Positions 1 to 6,006 of a stretch of 7,882 nucleotides of DNA are shown in pieces. Where the stretch lies: positions 1 to 7,882 of the forward strand of contig JBEKZY010000237.1 of NCBI GenBank assembly GCA_049509395.1, in the 5' to 3' direction. The number at the start of each line of letters is the position of its first letter. Position 1 is the first letter of the stretch. The position numbers were made by a program, and so were the translations under genes. The notes below the pieces were generated by a model. It was not told where the DNA came from and searched no databases. It saw only the letters and a program-made list of their open reading frames with translations. The DNA comes from JBEKIK01 sp049509395. Its GTDB lineage: Bacteria > Planctomycetota > Planctomycetia > Pirellulales > Thermoguttaceae.

Positions 1-1299
1 GGACATTAGCTTGCGGGAGAAATCGAAAGGAATTTCATCGGCCTTGCGAAAGGTTTGCAGGGCCGCGGTTTCGATAACCTCGGTATGCTCAAGAATCGCC
101 CGGTCCAGTACGTTTCTAAGTCCGGTCTGAAAATGGCTGTTAAGAAAAGCGAATTCCAATACCTCGTCGTCTTCCTTGCGGACCACGTCGCAGTGGCGCT
201 CCAGAATCACACGGTCCAAGGTGAGCGTGCCGGTCTTGTCGGCGCACAGAATGTCCATAGCGCCGAGATTCTGGATGGCGTTCAGGCGTTTTACGATCAC
301 CTTTTTCCGCGACATGGCGATCGCGCCCTTGGACAGGCAGACGGTGACGATCATGGGCAACATTTCGGGCGTCATGCCCACCGCCACGCTCAAGGCGAAA
401 AAGAAGGCCTCGATCCAGTCATGTTTTGTCAGACCGTTGATGAGGAACACCAAGGGCACCATAACCATCATGAAGTAGATCATCAGCCAGGTGAATTTGC
501 TCACACCCTTGTCGAAACTGGTTTGCACCTCTTGGCCGATGATCGAACTGGCCATGCCGCCGAGATAGGTTTTCAAGCCGGTTTCGACGACCACGCCCGT
601 GGCCGCCCCGCTTTCCACGCTGGTGCCCAAGAAACACACATTTTTCAATTCCAGCAGGGATTTCACGGGGCCGGTTTCGGGAGCGTCAAATTTTTCCCCG
701 GGAAACGATTCGCCGGTCAGGCTCGATTGAATTACGAACAAGTCCTTGCAGGAGAGAATGCGTATATCGGCGGGAATCATGTCGCCGGCCGCGAGCCGGA
801 TTATGTCACCGGGAACAAGCTGGCCAAGGGGCAATTCGCTTGCCGCGCCGCCGCGCACGACCGTGGCCGTGACGCTGATCATGGCCTTGAGTTTCGCCGC
901 GGCGTCGTCCGCCCTGGCCTCCTGCACGAATCGCAGCGACACGCCCAAAAACACCATGATGAGCATCACCGTTCCGGCGCCGGCGTCGCCGGTCAGATAC
1001 GAAATCACCGCCAGGATCAAGAGCAGGATGACCAAAGGATTCATGCACGCATGACCCAACAGCCTGAGCCGTCCGAGCCGCTGTTCCTGGGCGATCACGT
1101 TAGGGCCGTATTTTTCCAACCGCTCTTGGGCTTCCTCTTCGCTTAAGCCGTTTTCATTGGTTTGAAGCTTGCCCAGTACGACATCCGCAGTGTTTTGCGC
1201 AACCTCGATCAACAACGGCGACACCTGAACATGGTTCGCCTGGCGCTTGATGATCGCCAGAATATTTTTCGGCAGAATTGAAGTGGGCAGGATGGGCAT
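1..1299 (-). CDS. mgtA: Mg2+-importing P-type ATPase (MgtA/MgtB, type IIIB), N-terminal part, cut by window edge
   Basis: Inner-membrane P-type ATPase expected to move Mg2+ into the cytoplasm at the cost of ATP. I translated the minus strand from the ATG at 1299; the frame stays open to base 1, giving 433 residues, about half of the ~900 usual for the family. Visible in order: a cation-ATPase N-terminal region (about 25-80), hydrophobic segments M1-M2 (about 86-125), the actuator motif TGES (195-198), M3-M4 (about 268-322) with the PEMLP motif (311-315), and the phosphorylation motif DKTGTLT with catalytic Asp354. The stretch AIQNLGAMDILCADKTGTLT and later FLNSHFQTGLRN and DEIPFDF match MgtA/MgtB rather than Ca2+ or heavy-metal pumps. 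An in-frame stop lies only four codons before the ATG, so this start is the only likely one; its ribosome-binding site is poor. The upstream neighbour on the same strand is an efflux channel 199 bases away. The C-terminal transport helices lie outside the window, so intactness is unknown. Confidence 0.93.
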   Translation of the reverse strand, partial: MPILPTSILPKNILAIIKRQANHVQVSPLLIEVAQNTADVVLGKLQTNENGLSEEEAQERLEKYGPNVIAQEQRLGRLRLLGHACMNPLVILLLILAVISYLTGDAGAGTVMLIMVFLGVSLRFVQEARADDAAAKLKAMISVTATVVRGGAASELPLGQLVPGDIIRLAAGDMIPADIRILSCKDLFVIQSSLTGESFPGEKFDAPETGPVKSLLELKNVCFLGTSVESGAATGVVVETGLKTYLGGMASSIIGQEVQTSFDKGVSKFTWLMIYFMMVMVPLVFLINGLTKHDWIEAFFFALSVAVGMTPEMLPMIVTVCLSKGAIAMSRKKVIVKRLNAIQNLGAMDILCADKTGTLTLDRVILERHCDVVRKEDDEVLEFAFLNSHFQTGLRNVLDRAILEHTEVIETAALQTFRKADEIPFDFSRKLMS

Positions 1300-1330
1300 G
1301 ATTACGGGAGTTTACAGTTATCGGTTTTTT

Positions 1331-1358
1331 ATCGTATTTACACGTATGAATGCCTCAA
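1331..1358 (-). promoter_or_regulatory. Possible sigma-70-type promoter of the Mg2+ ATPase gene
   Basis: On the minus strand TTGAGG (1353-1358) and TACGAT (1331-1336) are separated by 16 bases and lie about 30 bases before the ATG at 1299. Each hexamer matches the consensus at four of six positions. This is a weak pattern match and chance is a real alternative. I recognise no Mg2+-sensing riboswitch in the 199-base leader region. Confidence 0.2.
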
Positions 1359-1448
1359 CGGACGGCTGCGTTACAGACCGAAAGGAATCGGATAATATAC
1401 TAGAATCTCGATATTTATGCCAGCGGGATAAATACCAGATTATTAGAC

Positions 1449-1483
1449 ATATCCGGCAGGCTATAATTTTCACCCTCGGATAT
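1449..1483. repeat. Inverted repeat just after the efflux gene
   Basis: Exact 7-base arms ATATCCG (1449-1455) and CGGATAT (1477-1483) are separated by 21 bases, starting 16 bases after the efflux gene stop. The loop is long and no T-run follows on the minus strand, so this is not a convincing intrinsic terminator. It could be a weak terminator, a protein site, or chance. Confidence 0.25.
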
Positions 1484-1498
1484 ATTTCCGCCGCCGCT

Positions 1499-2899
1499 TC
1501 AGTCCAGGGCCGATTGCAATCCGCCCGAAAGCAGCAAGCCCTCGAGGGCCACGGCACTTAAACGCAGTTGGCGCAGGCTTTCAAGATAGGACAGGTTCGC
1601 CTGGAAGTAAGTGCGCTGGGAAATAAGCAGGTTTTGATAGTTGAATTCGCCTTGTTGATAACCGGATCGGACCAGGTCCAGGGTTTTGACCGAATTGGGC
1701 AGGATCTGGCCGGCATACTTTTGCACTTGCCCGTTGGCGTTGGAATATTGCTCGAATATGGAAGCGAATTTTTGCCGCAATTCCAATTCCACACGCCGGA
1801 CTTCGTTTTGGGCGGCGATTAACTGCGACTGGGCCTTGGCTATATTGCCCTGATTGCGGTTGAAAATCGGCAAAGGCACCCCGACTTCCACGGCCGCGAT
1901 GTTTTCGCCGATCTCGTTGTTGTAATGTATCGCCGTGCGAAGATTCACGTTCGGCGTACGCTCGGCATATTCCCTGTCGACCTGGCATCGGGCGCGATCC
2001 ATGCCGGCGCGGGCCTCGGCCAATTGCGGACTGGCGGCCAAAATCTGTTCCAAGGCCGTGTTCCATTCAAATTGCGGCGGGCTGTCTTCCAATCGGCCTG
2101 CCAGGGCAACGGGCGCCATTTCGGGCATGCCGATTACCGCGGTCAATCGCCGCCATACGGACTGATGGCGGTTGCGGGCGTTTTCAAGCTGAATCCGGGC
2201 GGTGTCGGCTTCCACGCCGGCTTGCAGCACGTCAACTCGGCTCACTTCCTTGGCGGCGAACAAATTCTCGGCCGTCTTCAAATTCTCTTCGCCTATGTGG
2301 ACCAACTGCTCGTTGATTTCAATGGTCTGCTGGGCGTAGAGAACCTCGTAATAGTTCGACCGCACATCGTTCAATACCCTGCGCATTTGTGCTTGCCAGG
2401 CCCACTGGGCTTGTAACACCTCTTGACTCACGACTGCCCGGTTGAGTTTCAATTTTCCCGCGGTGACAATTTCCTGGCTGACAAAGGCCCCTTGCTTGCC
2501 TGCCGTGCCGTGCGTGCCCATTTCTTCGCTGGAATAACCGGCTACAGGATTCGGATAAAGTCCTACTTGCTCTAACTGACCATTTGCGGCCTGGATCCGC
2601 ATGGCCGCCTGGCATAAGGTGGGATTCATCTGAAGGGCCAGTTGTTCCAACTGGGCCAGCGTTAAGCCGGGATTGGCAACGGCCATGCCGATTGAAGGCG
2701 GTCCTAACGGCGGCATCTCGGCAGGTTGCGCAGCGGGCGGCAGGACTGGAAAATTATCGAGCCTTTGCTGAGGGGGAGCGCTTGGCATCGGTTGGGATGG
2801 AACTGGCAGGGGATTCTGGGCTTTTACGCCCGCTCCACCCAGCGCCAATAGTATGCAGAGAAATAAAAAAAGGCCGCGCAAGGACAAATTCCAATGCAT
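1499..2899 (-). CDS. TolC-family outer-membrane efflux protein, CzcC/CusC-like
   Basis: Predicted outer-membrane channel of a tripartite efflux system, which would export metals or small molecules through the periplasm. I chose the ATG at 2899 (466 residues) because a good ribosome-binding site, AGGAAAGG, sits 9 bases before it; the longer start at 2926 would put nine charged residues ahead of the signal peptide. Residues 1-27 form a Sec signal peptide with probable cleavage after VKA. There is no lipobox cysteine, unlike the lipidated CusC/OprM proteins. A proline-rich low-complexity segment follows (about 29-68), then two repeated alpha-helical efflux units (about 80-260 and 280-460). VPLPIFNRNQGNIAKAQ (341-357) is a hallmark of the CzcC branch. 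The length is normal for the family. No periplasmic adaptor or RND pump gene is next to it; the downstream gene is an Mg2+ ATPase. Substrate cannot be read from the sequence. Family assignment is firm; the metal-efflux role is inferred from the CzcC resemblance. Confidence 0.9.
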   Translation of the reverse strand: MHWNLSLRGLFLFLCILLALGGAGVKAQNPLPVPSQPMPSAPPQQRLDNFPVLPPAAQPAEMPPLGPPSIGMAVANPGLTLAQLEQLALQMNPTLCQAAMRIQAANGQLEQVGLYPNPVAGYSSEEMGTHGTAGKQGAFVSQEIVTAGKLKLNRAVVSQEVLQAQWAWQAQMRRVLNDVRSNYYEVLYAQQTIEINEQLVHIGEENLKTAENLFAAKEVSRVDVLQAGVEADTARIQLENARNRHQSVWRRLTAVIGMPEMAPVALAGRLEDSPPQFEWNTALEQILAASPQLAEARAGMDRARCQVDREYAERTPNVNLRTAIHYNNEIGENIAAVEVGVPLPIFNRNQGNIAKAQSQLIAAQNEVRRVELELRQKFASIFEQYSNANGQVQKYAGQILPNSVKTLDLVRSGYQQGEFNYQNLLISQRTYFQANLSYLESLRQLRLSAVALEGLLLSGGLQSALD

Positions 2900-3108
2900 G
2901 TCAGCAATCCTTTCCTCTGGCGGCATCGATCAGCTTAATACCTATAGATCTCTAGGATCTAAGGATCGCTTTCCCATCGACCTTTGTATTTCAGATGTTC
3001 CGATCCTATCAACTATGTCGGATTTAACTTATGTAAGGCTATATAGATTGCTGCAAGTGGGTCGAGGATTAAGACGGAAAATACCCTATATGTTATCGCA
3101 CTTGCCGA

Positions 3109-3129
3109 CTTATCCCAAATTGTCATTTT
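3109..3129. repeat. Possible fragment of the dispersed repeat at 3744-3872
   Basis: CTTATCCCAA (3109-3118) is the exact 10-base outer arm of the larger inverted repeat at 3744-3872. It is followed by ATTGTCATTTTG, which resembles the ATTCGTCATTCTG that follows the arm in that element once a 7-base gap is allowed. It may be a decayed half-copy. The 291-base spacer between the small membrane protein and the efflux gene holds nothing else I can name. Confidence 0.35.
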
Positions 3130-3190
3130 GCCGCGGCATCCGCTTAGACTGAGACAAGTGACAATAAGATCAAATCATTCATGCGCAGGC

Positions 3191-3475
3191 CTACATTGGC
3201 GGTCGTCGCCGCGGCGAGAGAAGGTTCAAAAGCCCCACAAATAAAGCGGCCCCGATGATAGACCATAAAACCGGAAAGTTTTTGCCGCTGATCTGAAGCA
3301 TGAATGGTTCCGGCAGACCTATCAGCCCGGCCAACCAGCTCCCAAACAATGCGCCGATAAAACCCAGCACAACGCACACCAGGTAGCCGCCATGACTGTA
3401 CCCCACAATTCTCTGGGCAACTGCGCCGCAGATGCCGGCTACTAGCAACAGGATCAAGAAGCCGCCAAAGCTCAT
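3191..3475 (-). CDS. GlsB/YeaQ/YmgE-family small membrane protein (transglycosylase-associated family)
   Basis: A 94-residue, very hydrophobic inner-membrane protein with three predicted helices (about 3-20, 30-53 and 67-86) and a basic C-terminal tail (PRRRPPM). The glycine spacing fits the family: GxCGxxAQRIVGY (13-26) in and after helix 1, then GFIGALFGSWLAGLIGLP (38-55) in and after helix 2. Members are usually 80-100 residues, so this copy is full length. The family is often induced under stress, but its biochemical role is not established; the name 'transglycosylase-associated' is historical. Start at the ATG at 3475 is preferred because the first helix begins at once; only a modest AGAGAAA purine stretch precedes it. 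A longer overlapping reading frame (3144-3482) gives an uncharacteristic protein and is a shadow. The gene is transcribed away from the repeat-rich spacer to its right and is probably monocistronic. TATAAA at 3513-3518 on the minus strand could be a -10 box, but no -35 box is visible. Confidence 0.82.
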   Translation of the reverse strand: MSFGGFLILLLVAGICGAVAQRIVGYSHGGYLVCVVLGFIGALFGSWLAGLIGLPEPFMLQISGKNFPVLWSIIGAALFVGLLNLLSPRRRPPM

Positions 3476-3688
3476 GATTCATTTCTCTAAGATTACTTAT
3501 GAACTTGTTTATTTTATACGGTCCACTTAAACACGGGCCAGGGGATCCATTAAAATATCCGCCCTTACTTTTTGCCTTTTACACTTTCCTTTGGCAGTCT
3601 GGCAACCAGTTTGGCAGCTAAAAGACTAACTTTTGTAAATGAAAGGTCTAAAACCAGTTTTTGGGTCGCGTCTGCAATTGTGCATAGA

Positions 3689-3722
3689 AGTTGAGTAATA
3701 CACCGTAGTTGAGTTATACGCC
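3689..3722. repeat. Tandem 16-base direct repeat, candidate activator-binding site
   Basis: AGTTGAGTAATACACC (3689-3704) and AGTTGAGTTATACGCC (3707-3722) match at 14 of 16 positions with an 18-base period. They lie about 200 bases upstream of the sigma-54 promoter, within the range where NtrC-type activators bind. The repeat is directly visible; the regulatory role is inferred. Confidence 0.55.
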
Positions 3723-3743
3723 CTATCAATTTCTTATTAAAAA

Positions 3744-3872
3744 CTTATCCCAACACGAAATTCGTCATTCTGAGCAAAGCGAAGAATTTACAAGGAACAC
3801 AATGGCAAAAATGGGTGATATGAGTCTGCAATCGAGATCCTTCGCTGCCCTCAGGATAACTTTTGGGATAAG
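3744..3872. repeat. Long imperfect inverted repeat, dispersed-repeat type
   Basis: The outer arms CTTATCCCAA (3744-3753) and TTGGGATAAG (3863-3872) are exact complements. The inner arms at 3764-3788 and 3836-3860 are complementary at 18 of 25 positions and contain GTCATTCTGAGC and CTTCGCTGCCCTCAG. This is the common intergenic element that, when translated, reads HSEQSEE-like peptides and is found in many copies in diverse bacterial genomes. It is REP/MITE-like in form; no transposase is nearby. The central ~47 bases are not palindromic. It sits between the direct repeats and the sigma-54 promoter. Confidence 0.7.
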
Positions 3873-3917
3873 CTCTAAGTGCAAAGCTTCGGTGTAGTTG
3901 TTATGATTCTGCTGTTC

Positions 3918-3933
3918 CGGCACGCAAATTGCG
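3918..3933 (+). promoter_or_regulatory. Sigma-54 (RpoN) -24/-12 promoter
   Basis: The sequence CGGCACG-caaa-TTGCG matches the consensus TGGCACG-N4-TTGCA at all core positions. The GG (3919-3920) and GC (3931-3932) dinucleotides are separated by exactly 10 bases, as RpoN requires. The expected transcription start is near 3944. The first downstream plus-strand gene is the receiver-HPt gene, giving a leader of roughly 200 bases. An NtrC-family activator is encoded at 6007-7455, supplying a plausible partner. A sigma-70-like pair (TTGCGA, then TAATAA 18 bases on) overlaps and is a weaker alternative. Confidence 0.72.
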
Positions 3934-4159
3934 ATTTTTTACAATGTGTATGTAATAATTCTAATACAATTCAAATGGATACATATACGGTCCCGGTGGA
4001 TCGGAAACGATACATGTCCCGATTAACAACTCGCAACATGGTTCTTATTCTCGAAAATAGTCGGTTGGCCGACTCCAGACGTTTTTCGCAATTTATATTG
4101 CTGAAACTCCTCCGCTTTCTTACAATTGAATTGGTGAAATCGTGATCGGAAATACGACG

Positions 4160-4990
4160 ATGCCCAATCGCAAAGAAGCGAAATCTTTATTGCAAAACGA
4201 CACCGCCTCATGCCAGCCGCTGTCGGTACTGCTGGTCGAAGATAGTCTGGCTAACCGGAAAATTATCGCCCTCATGTTAAGGAAGCGCGGGCATCGGGTA
4301 ACGGTTGCCGAGAACGGCCGCCAGGCATTGAAACGGTTTATAAGCGGCCGTTTTAATGCGGTTTTGATGGATATCGAGATGCCGGTCATGAACGGGTATC
4401 AAACTGCCGCGGCGATCCGCCGAAAAGAACTGCCCCCCGAACCCCGGACGCCGATCATCGCCTTAACCGCGCATCTACTGGATAGAAATCATCATCAGTG
4501 GACTGATGCCGGCATGGATGCTTATCTGACAAAACCAATCAACGTTAATCAATTGATTTCACTGGTTGAAAGAATAACGTACCGCGAATCTCGAAATGAC
4601 GGAAACGCCGGGGTGCATCCGGCGGCAAGCCCGGGCGCGGCGGGAAAGGATCGTCTTGCGCCGGTCATTGACTTTGCCGCGATAATGTGGCGCCTGGAAA
4701 ACGACCGGGAACTTTTTCAGAATTTCGTGGAGATTTTCAATGAAGACGCTCCAAAACTATTGGAATCGATCCTGTCTGCCGCGGCGTGCGCAGATTTGGC
4801 GGCAATCCGGCGGGCGGCTCATGCCTTAAGGGGGCTCGCGGCTAATTTCAACGCGAAGGAACTGGCGGAAACCGCGGGCCGTTTGGAACTCGCAGACGCC
4901 GATGAGCTTTTTCAAAGTCAAGCCGCTTTGCCCAAAAAGCTCGCCAACGAGATCGCGCGGGTACGGAAAGCCTTGGCGTTCTATCAATAG
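4160..4990 (+). CDS. Stand-alone receiver-HPt phosphorelay protein
   Basis: Soluble signalling protein that joins a receiver domain to a histidine phosphotransfer (HPt) domain, with no kinase core and no DNA-binding domain. Numbered from the ATG at 4160 (276 residues), the receiver spans about 22-140: acidic pair Glu27-Asp28, phospho-acceptor Asp71 in VLMDIEMPVMNG, Thr103 and Lys125 (TKP), all intact. A loose Ala/Gly-rich linker (about 142-168) leads to the HPt domain (about 169-275), with phospho-acceptor His221 in the motif AHALRG; the usual HxLKG Lys is Arg here. This is the usual tail of a hybrid kinase, separated from its kinase. GTG at 4142 is an alternative start six codons upstream (GGTGA four bases before it); ATG at 4160 has GGAA eight bases before it, and the choice is uncertain. 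The sigma-54 promoter at 3918-3933 points at this gene. Likely partners are the convergent kinase and NtrC-type regulator. Domain calls are firm; partnership is inferred. Confidence 0.9.
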   Translation: MPNRKEAKSLLQNDTASCQPLSVLLVEDSLANRKIIALMLRKRGHRVTVAENGRQALKRFISGRFNAVLMDIEMPVMNGYQTAAAIRRKELPPEPRTPIIALTAHLLDRNHHQWTDAGMDAYLTKPINVNQLISLVERITYRESRNDGNAGVHPAASPGAAGKDRLAPVIDFAAIMWRLENDRELFQNFVEIFNEDAPKLLESILSAAACADLAAIRRAAHALRGLAANFNAKELAETAGRLELADADELFQSQAALPKKLANEIARVRKALAFYQ

Positions 4991-5029
4991 CAGATATAGT
5001 CCGCCTATTGAGTCTAAAGTTTGTATTGT

Positions 5030-5083
5030 TGTGGGGCAGATTGCCAATCTGCCCAAAAAGCAGGTTTGGCAACCTGCTCCACA
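5030..5083. repeat. Double-hairpin palindromic repeat between convergent genes
   Basis: Outer arms TGTGGGGCAGATTGCCAA (5030-5047) and TTGGCAACCTGCTCCACA (5066-5083) are complementary at 16 of 18 positions. Each half also folds alone: GGGCAGATTG/CAATCTGCCC (5034-5043, 5045-5054) and AGCAGGTT/AACCTGCT (5059-5066, 5071-5078). Such cruciform-capable intergenic elements built on a GGCAG-TTGCCAA-CTGCC core recur in multicopy form in some genomes; only one copy is present here. Confidence 0.6.
5055..5078 (-). terminator. Possible intrinsic terminator of the kinase transcript
   Basis: Read on the minus strand, an 8-base stem (AGCAGGTT/AACCTGCT, 4-base loop) is followed directly by TTTT, 40 bases after the kinase stop codon. 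This fits a rho-independent terminator for the leftward operon, provided by one half of the double-hairpin repeat. The T-run is short, and the alternative large fold would compete with it. Confidence 0.4.
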
Positions 5084-5117
5084 TGCGACATCAAATAGCC
5101 GATTCTCGATAATCCGA

Positions 5118-5918
5118 TCAGGCGTCTGGTATTTCATGTAGGGCGCCGTCACACGATTGCTTTATGTAGTTCGGGGCGGCCGGTTGTTTGGGGATGGTGA
5201 AGCGAAATGCGCTTCCTTTACCCGGAGTCGACTCCAGCCAGATTCGTCCGCCGTGGTTCTCCACGATAAGCTTGCAGAATGCCAGGCCGACTCCGTTGCC
5301 GGCGATTTCCTCCATATTGTGCAGGCGCACAAACATTTCAAAAATCCGCTCTTGGTGTTCGTCGGGCACGCCCAGTCCATTATCCATCACGCCGAAAGTC
5401 CATACGCTCTCATCTCCTCCCGCGGCCACGTGGATATGCGGCGGGCAGGGGCCGCGATATTTGATTGCGTTGCCGATCAGATTCTGAAGTAATTGGCGGA
5501 TCTGTAGTTCGTCGCCTATTATGGTCGGCAAGGGGTCGTGAGTGATTGTGGCGCATGCCGCCTTGATCTCCGCTCGCATGTGTGCGCTGACCTGATAGAA
5601 AACGGCCTCCATGTCCACGTCCGTGAACTCCTGCGTACGCGATTCGAAATGGGCGAATTCATGCAACCTGTCGACAAGGTCGGACATGCTCCTTACCACG
5701 GCTTGCACGTCTTTTAATAATCCACGCGTCTCATCATCGAACTTTCCACGGTGTTTTTCCTCTAAGAACTGAAAAAACCCCGATACTGTGGCCAGGGGAG
5801 ACTTTATTTCATGGACCAACATATGGCTAAAGGCATTTAGCCGCTTGTTGCTTTGCTCCAGCTTCATGGCACGGGCTTCAAGCTCGCGATTCCTTCGATT
5901 TTGGACAGCCATGCTCAT
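5118..5918 (-). CDS. Soluble sensor-less histidine kinase (HisKA + HATPase_c)
   Basis: Cytoplasmic histidine kinase of 266 residues that should autophosphorylate and pass phosphate to a receiver. There are no transmembrane segments and no PAS, GAF or other sensor domain; a short coiled-coil (about 6-30) leads straight into the dimerisation domain. Numbered from the ATG at 5918: H-box HEIKSPL with phospho-acceptor His36 followed by Glu37; N-box NLIGNA (146-151); G1 box DNGLG (179-183); G2 box GNGVGL (207-212); G3 GKGSAFRF (233-240). The ATP-binding half, with ERIFEMFVRLHN and ENHGGRIWLES, resembles phytochrome-type kinases. I chose 5918 because AGGAAG lies five bases before it; the ATG at 5963 would add 15 residues with a poorer site. 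It lies 88 bases downstream of the NtrC-type regulator on the same strand, so the two are probably co-transcribed. The signal is unknown; a partner protein may supply it, or the short N-terminal helix may sense something directly. Confidence 0.9.
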   Translation of the reverse strand: MSMAVQNRRNRELEARAMKLEQSNKRLNAFSHMLVHEIKSPLATVSGFFQFLEEKHRGKFDDETRGLLKDVQAVVRSMSDLVDRLHEFAHFESRTQEFTDVDMEAVFYQVSAHMRAEIKAACATITHDPLPTIIGDELQIRQLLQNLIGNAIKYRGPCPPHIHVAAGGDESVWTFGVMDNGLGVPDEHQERIFEMFVRLHNMEEIAGNGVGLAFCKLIVENHGGRIWLESTPGKGSAFRFTIPKQPAAPNYIKQSCDGALHEIPDA

Positions 5919-6006
5919 AATCGCTTCCTGGCAGTAAAAACGGCCCAACGGAATTATCATCATTAGTCAAAGCCGCCTTGCAGGGTTGGACAAGCGGCAC
6001 GCTTTT

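Larger units (their letters stand above)
3476..4141. other. AT-rich regulatory spacer without a supported protein gene
   Basis: About 670 bases lie between the divergent small membrane protein gene (minus) and the receiver-HPt gene (plus). It is clearly richer in A and T than the flanking genes. It holds a tandem direct repeat, a large inverted repeat and a sigma-54 promoter, listed separately. Reading frames inside it (for example 3709-3897 and 3879-4145) do not look like proteins I recognise; the first is simply translated repeat DNA. Confidence 0.7.

Noticed and set aside
55..1146. Long plus-strand reading frame of 363 codons
   Set aside because: It is antisense to the Mg2+ ATPase, whose minus-strand translation shows TGES, PEMLP and DKTGTLT motifs. 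The plus-strand product is His-rich and low in recognisable features, typical of a shadow frame.
3591..3617. Three TGGCA motifs in a row, resembling -24 elements
   Set aside because: None has a GC at the right distance on the plus strand (the best gives GG). The minus-strand version matches only the GG and GC and lacks the CACG and TT.
3709..3897. 62-codon plus-strand frame containing an HSEQSEE peptide
   Set aside because: The frame is the translation of the inverted-repeat element; such peptides are known artefacts of repeat DNA.
5157..5492. Plus-strand frames across the kinase gene
   Set aside because: They lie antisense to a kinase with all H, N and G boxes intact.
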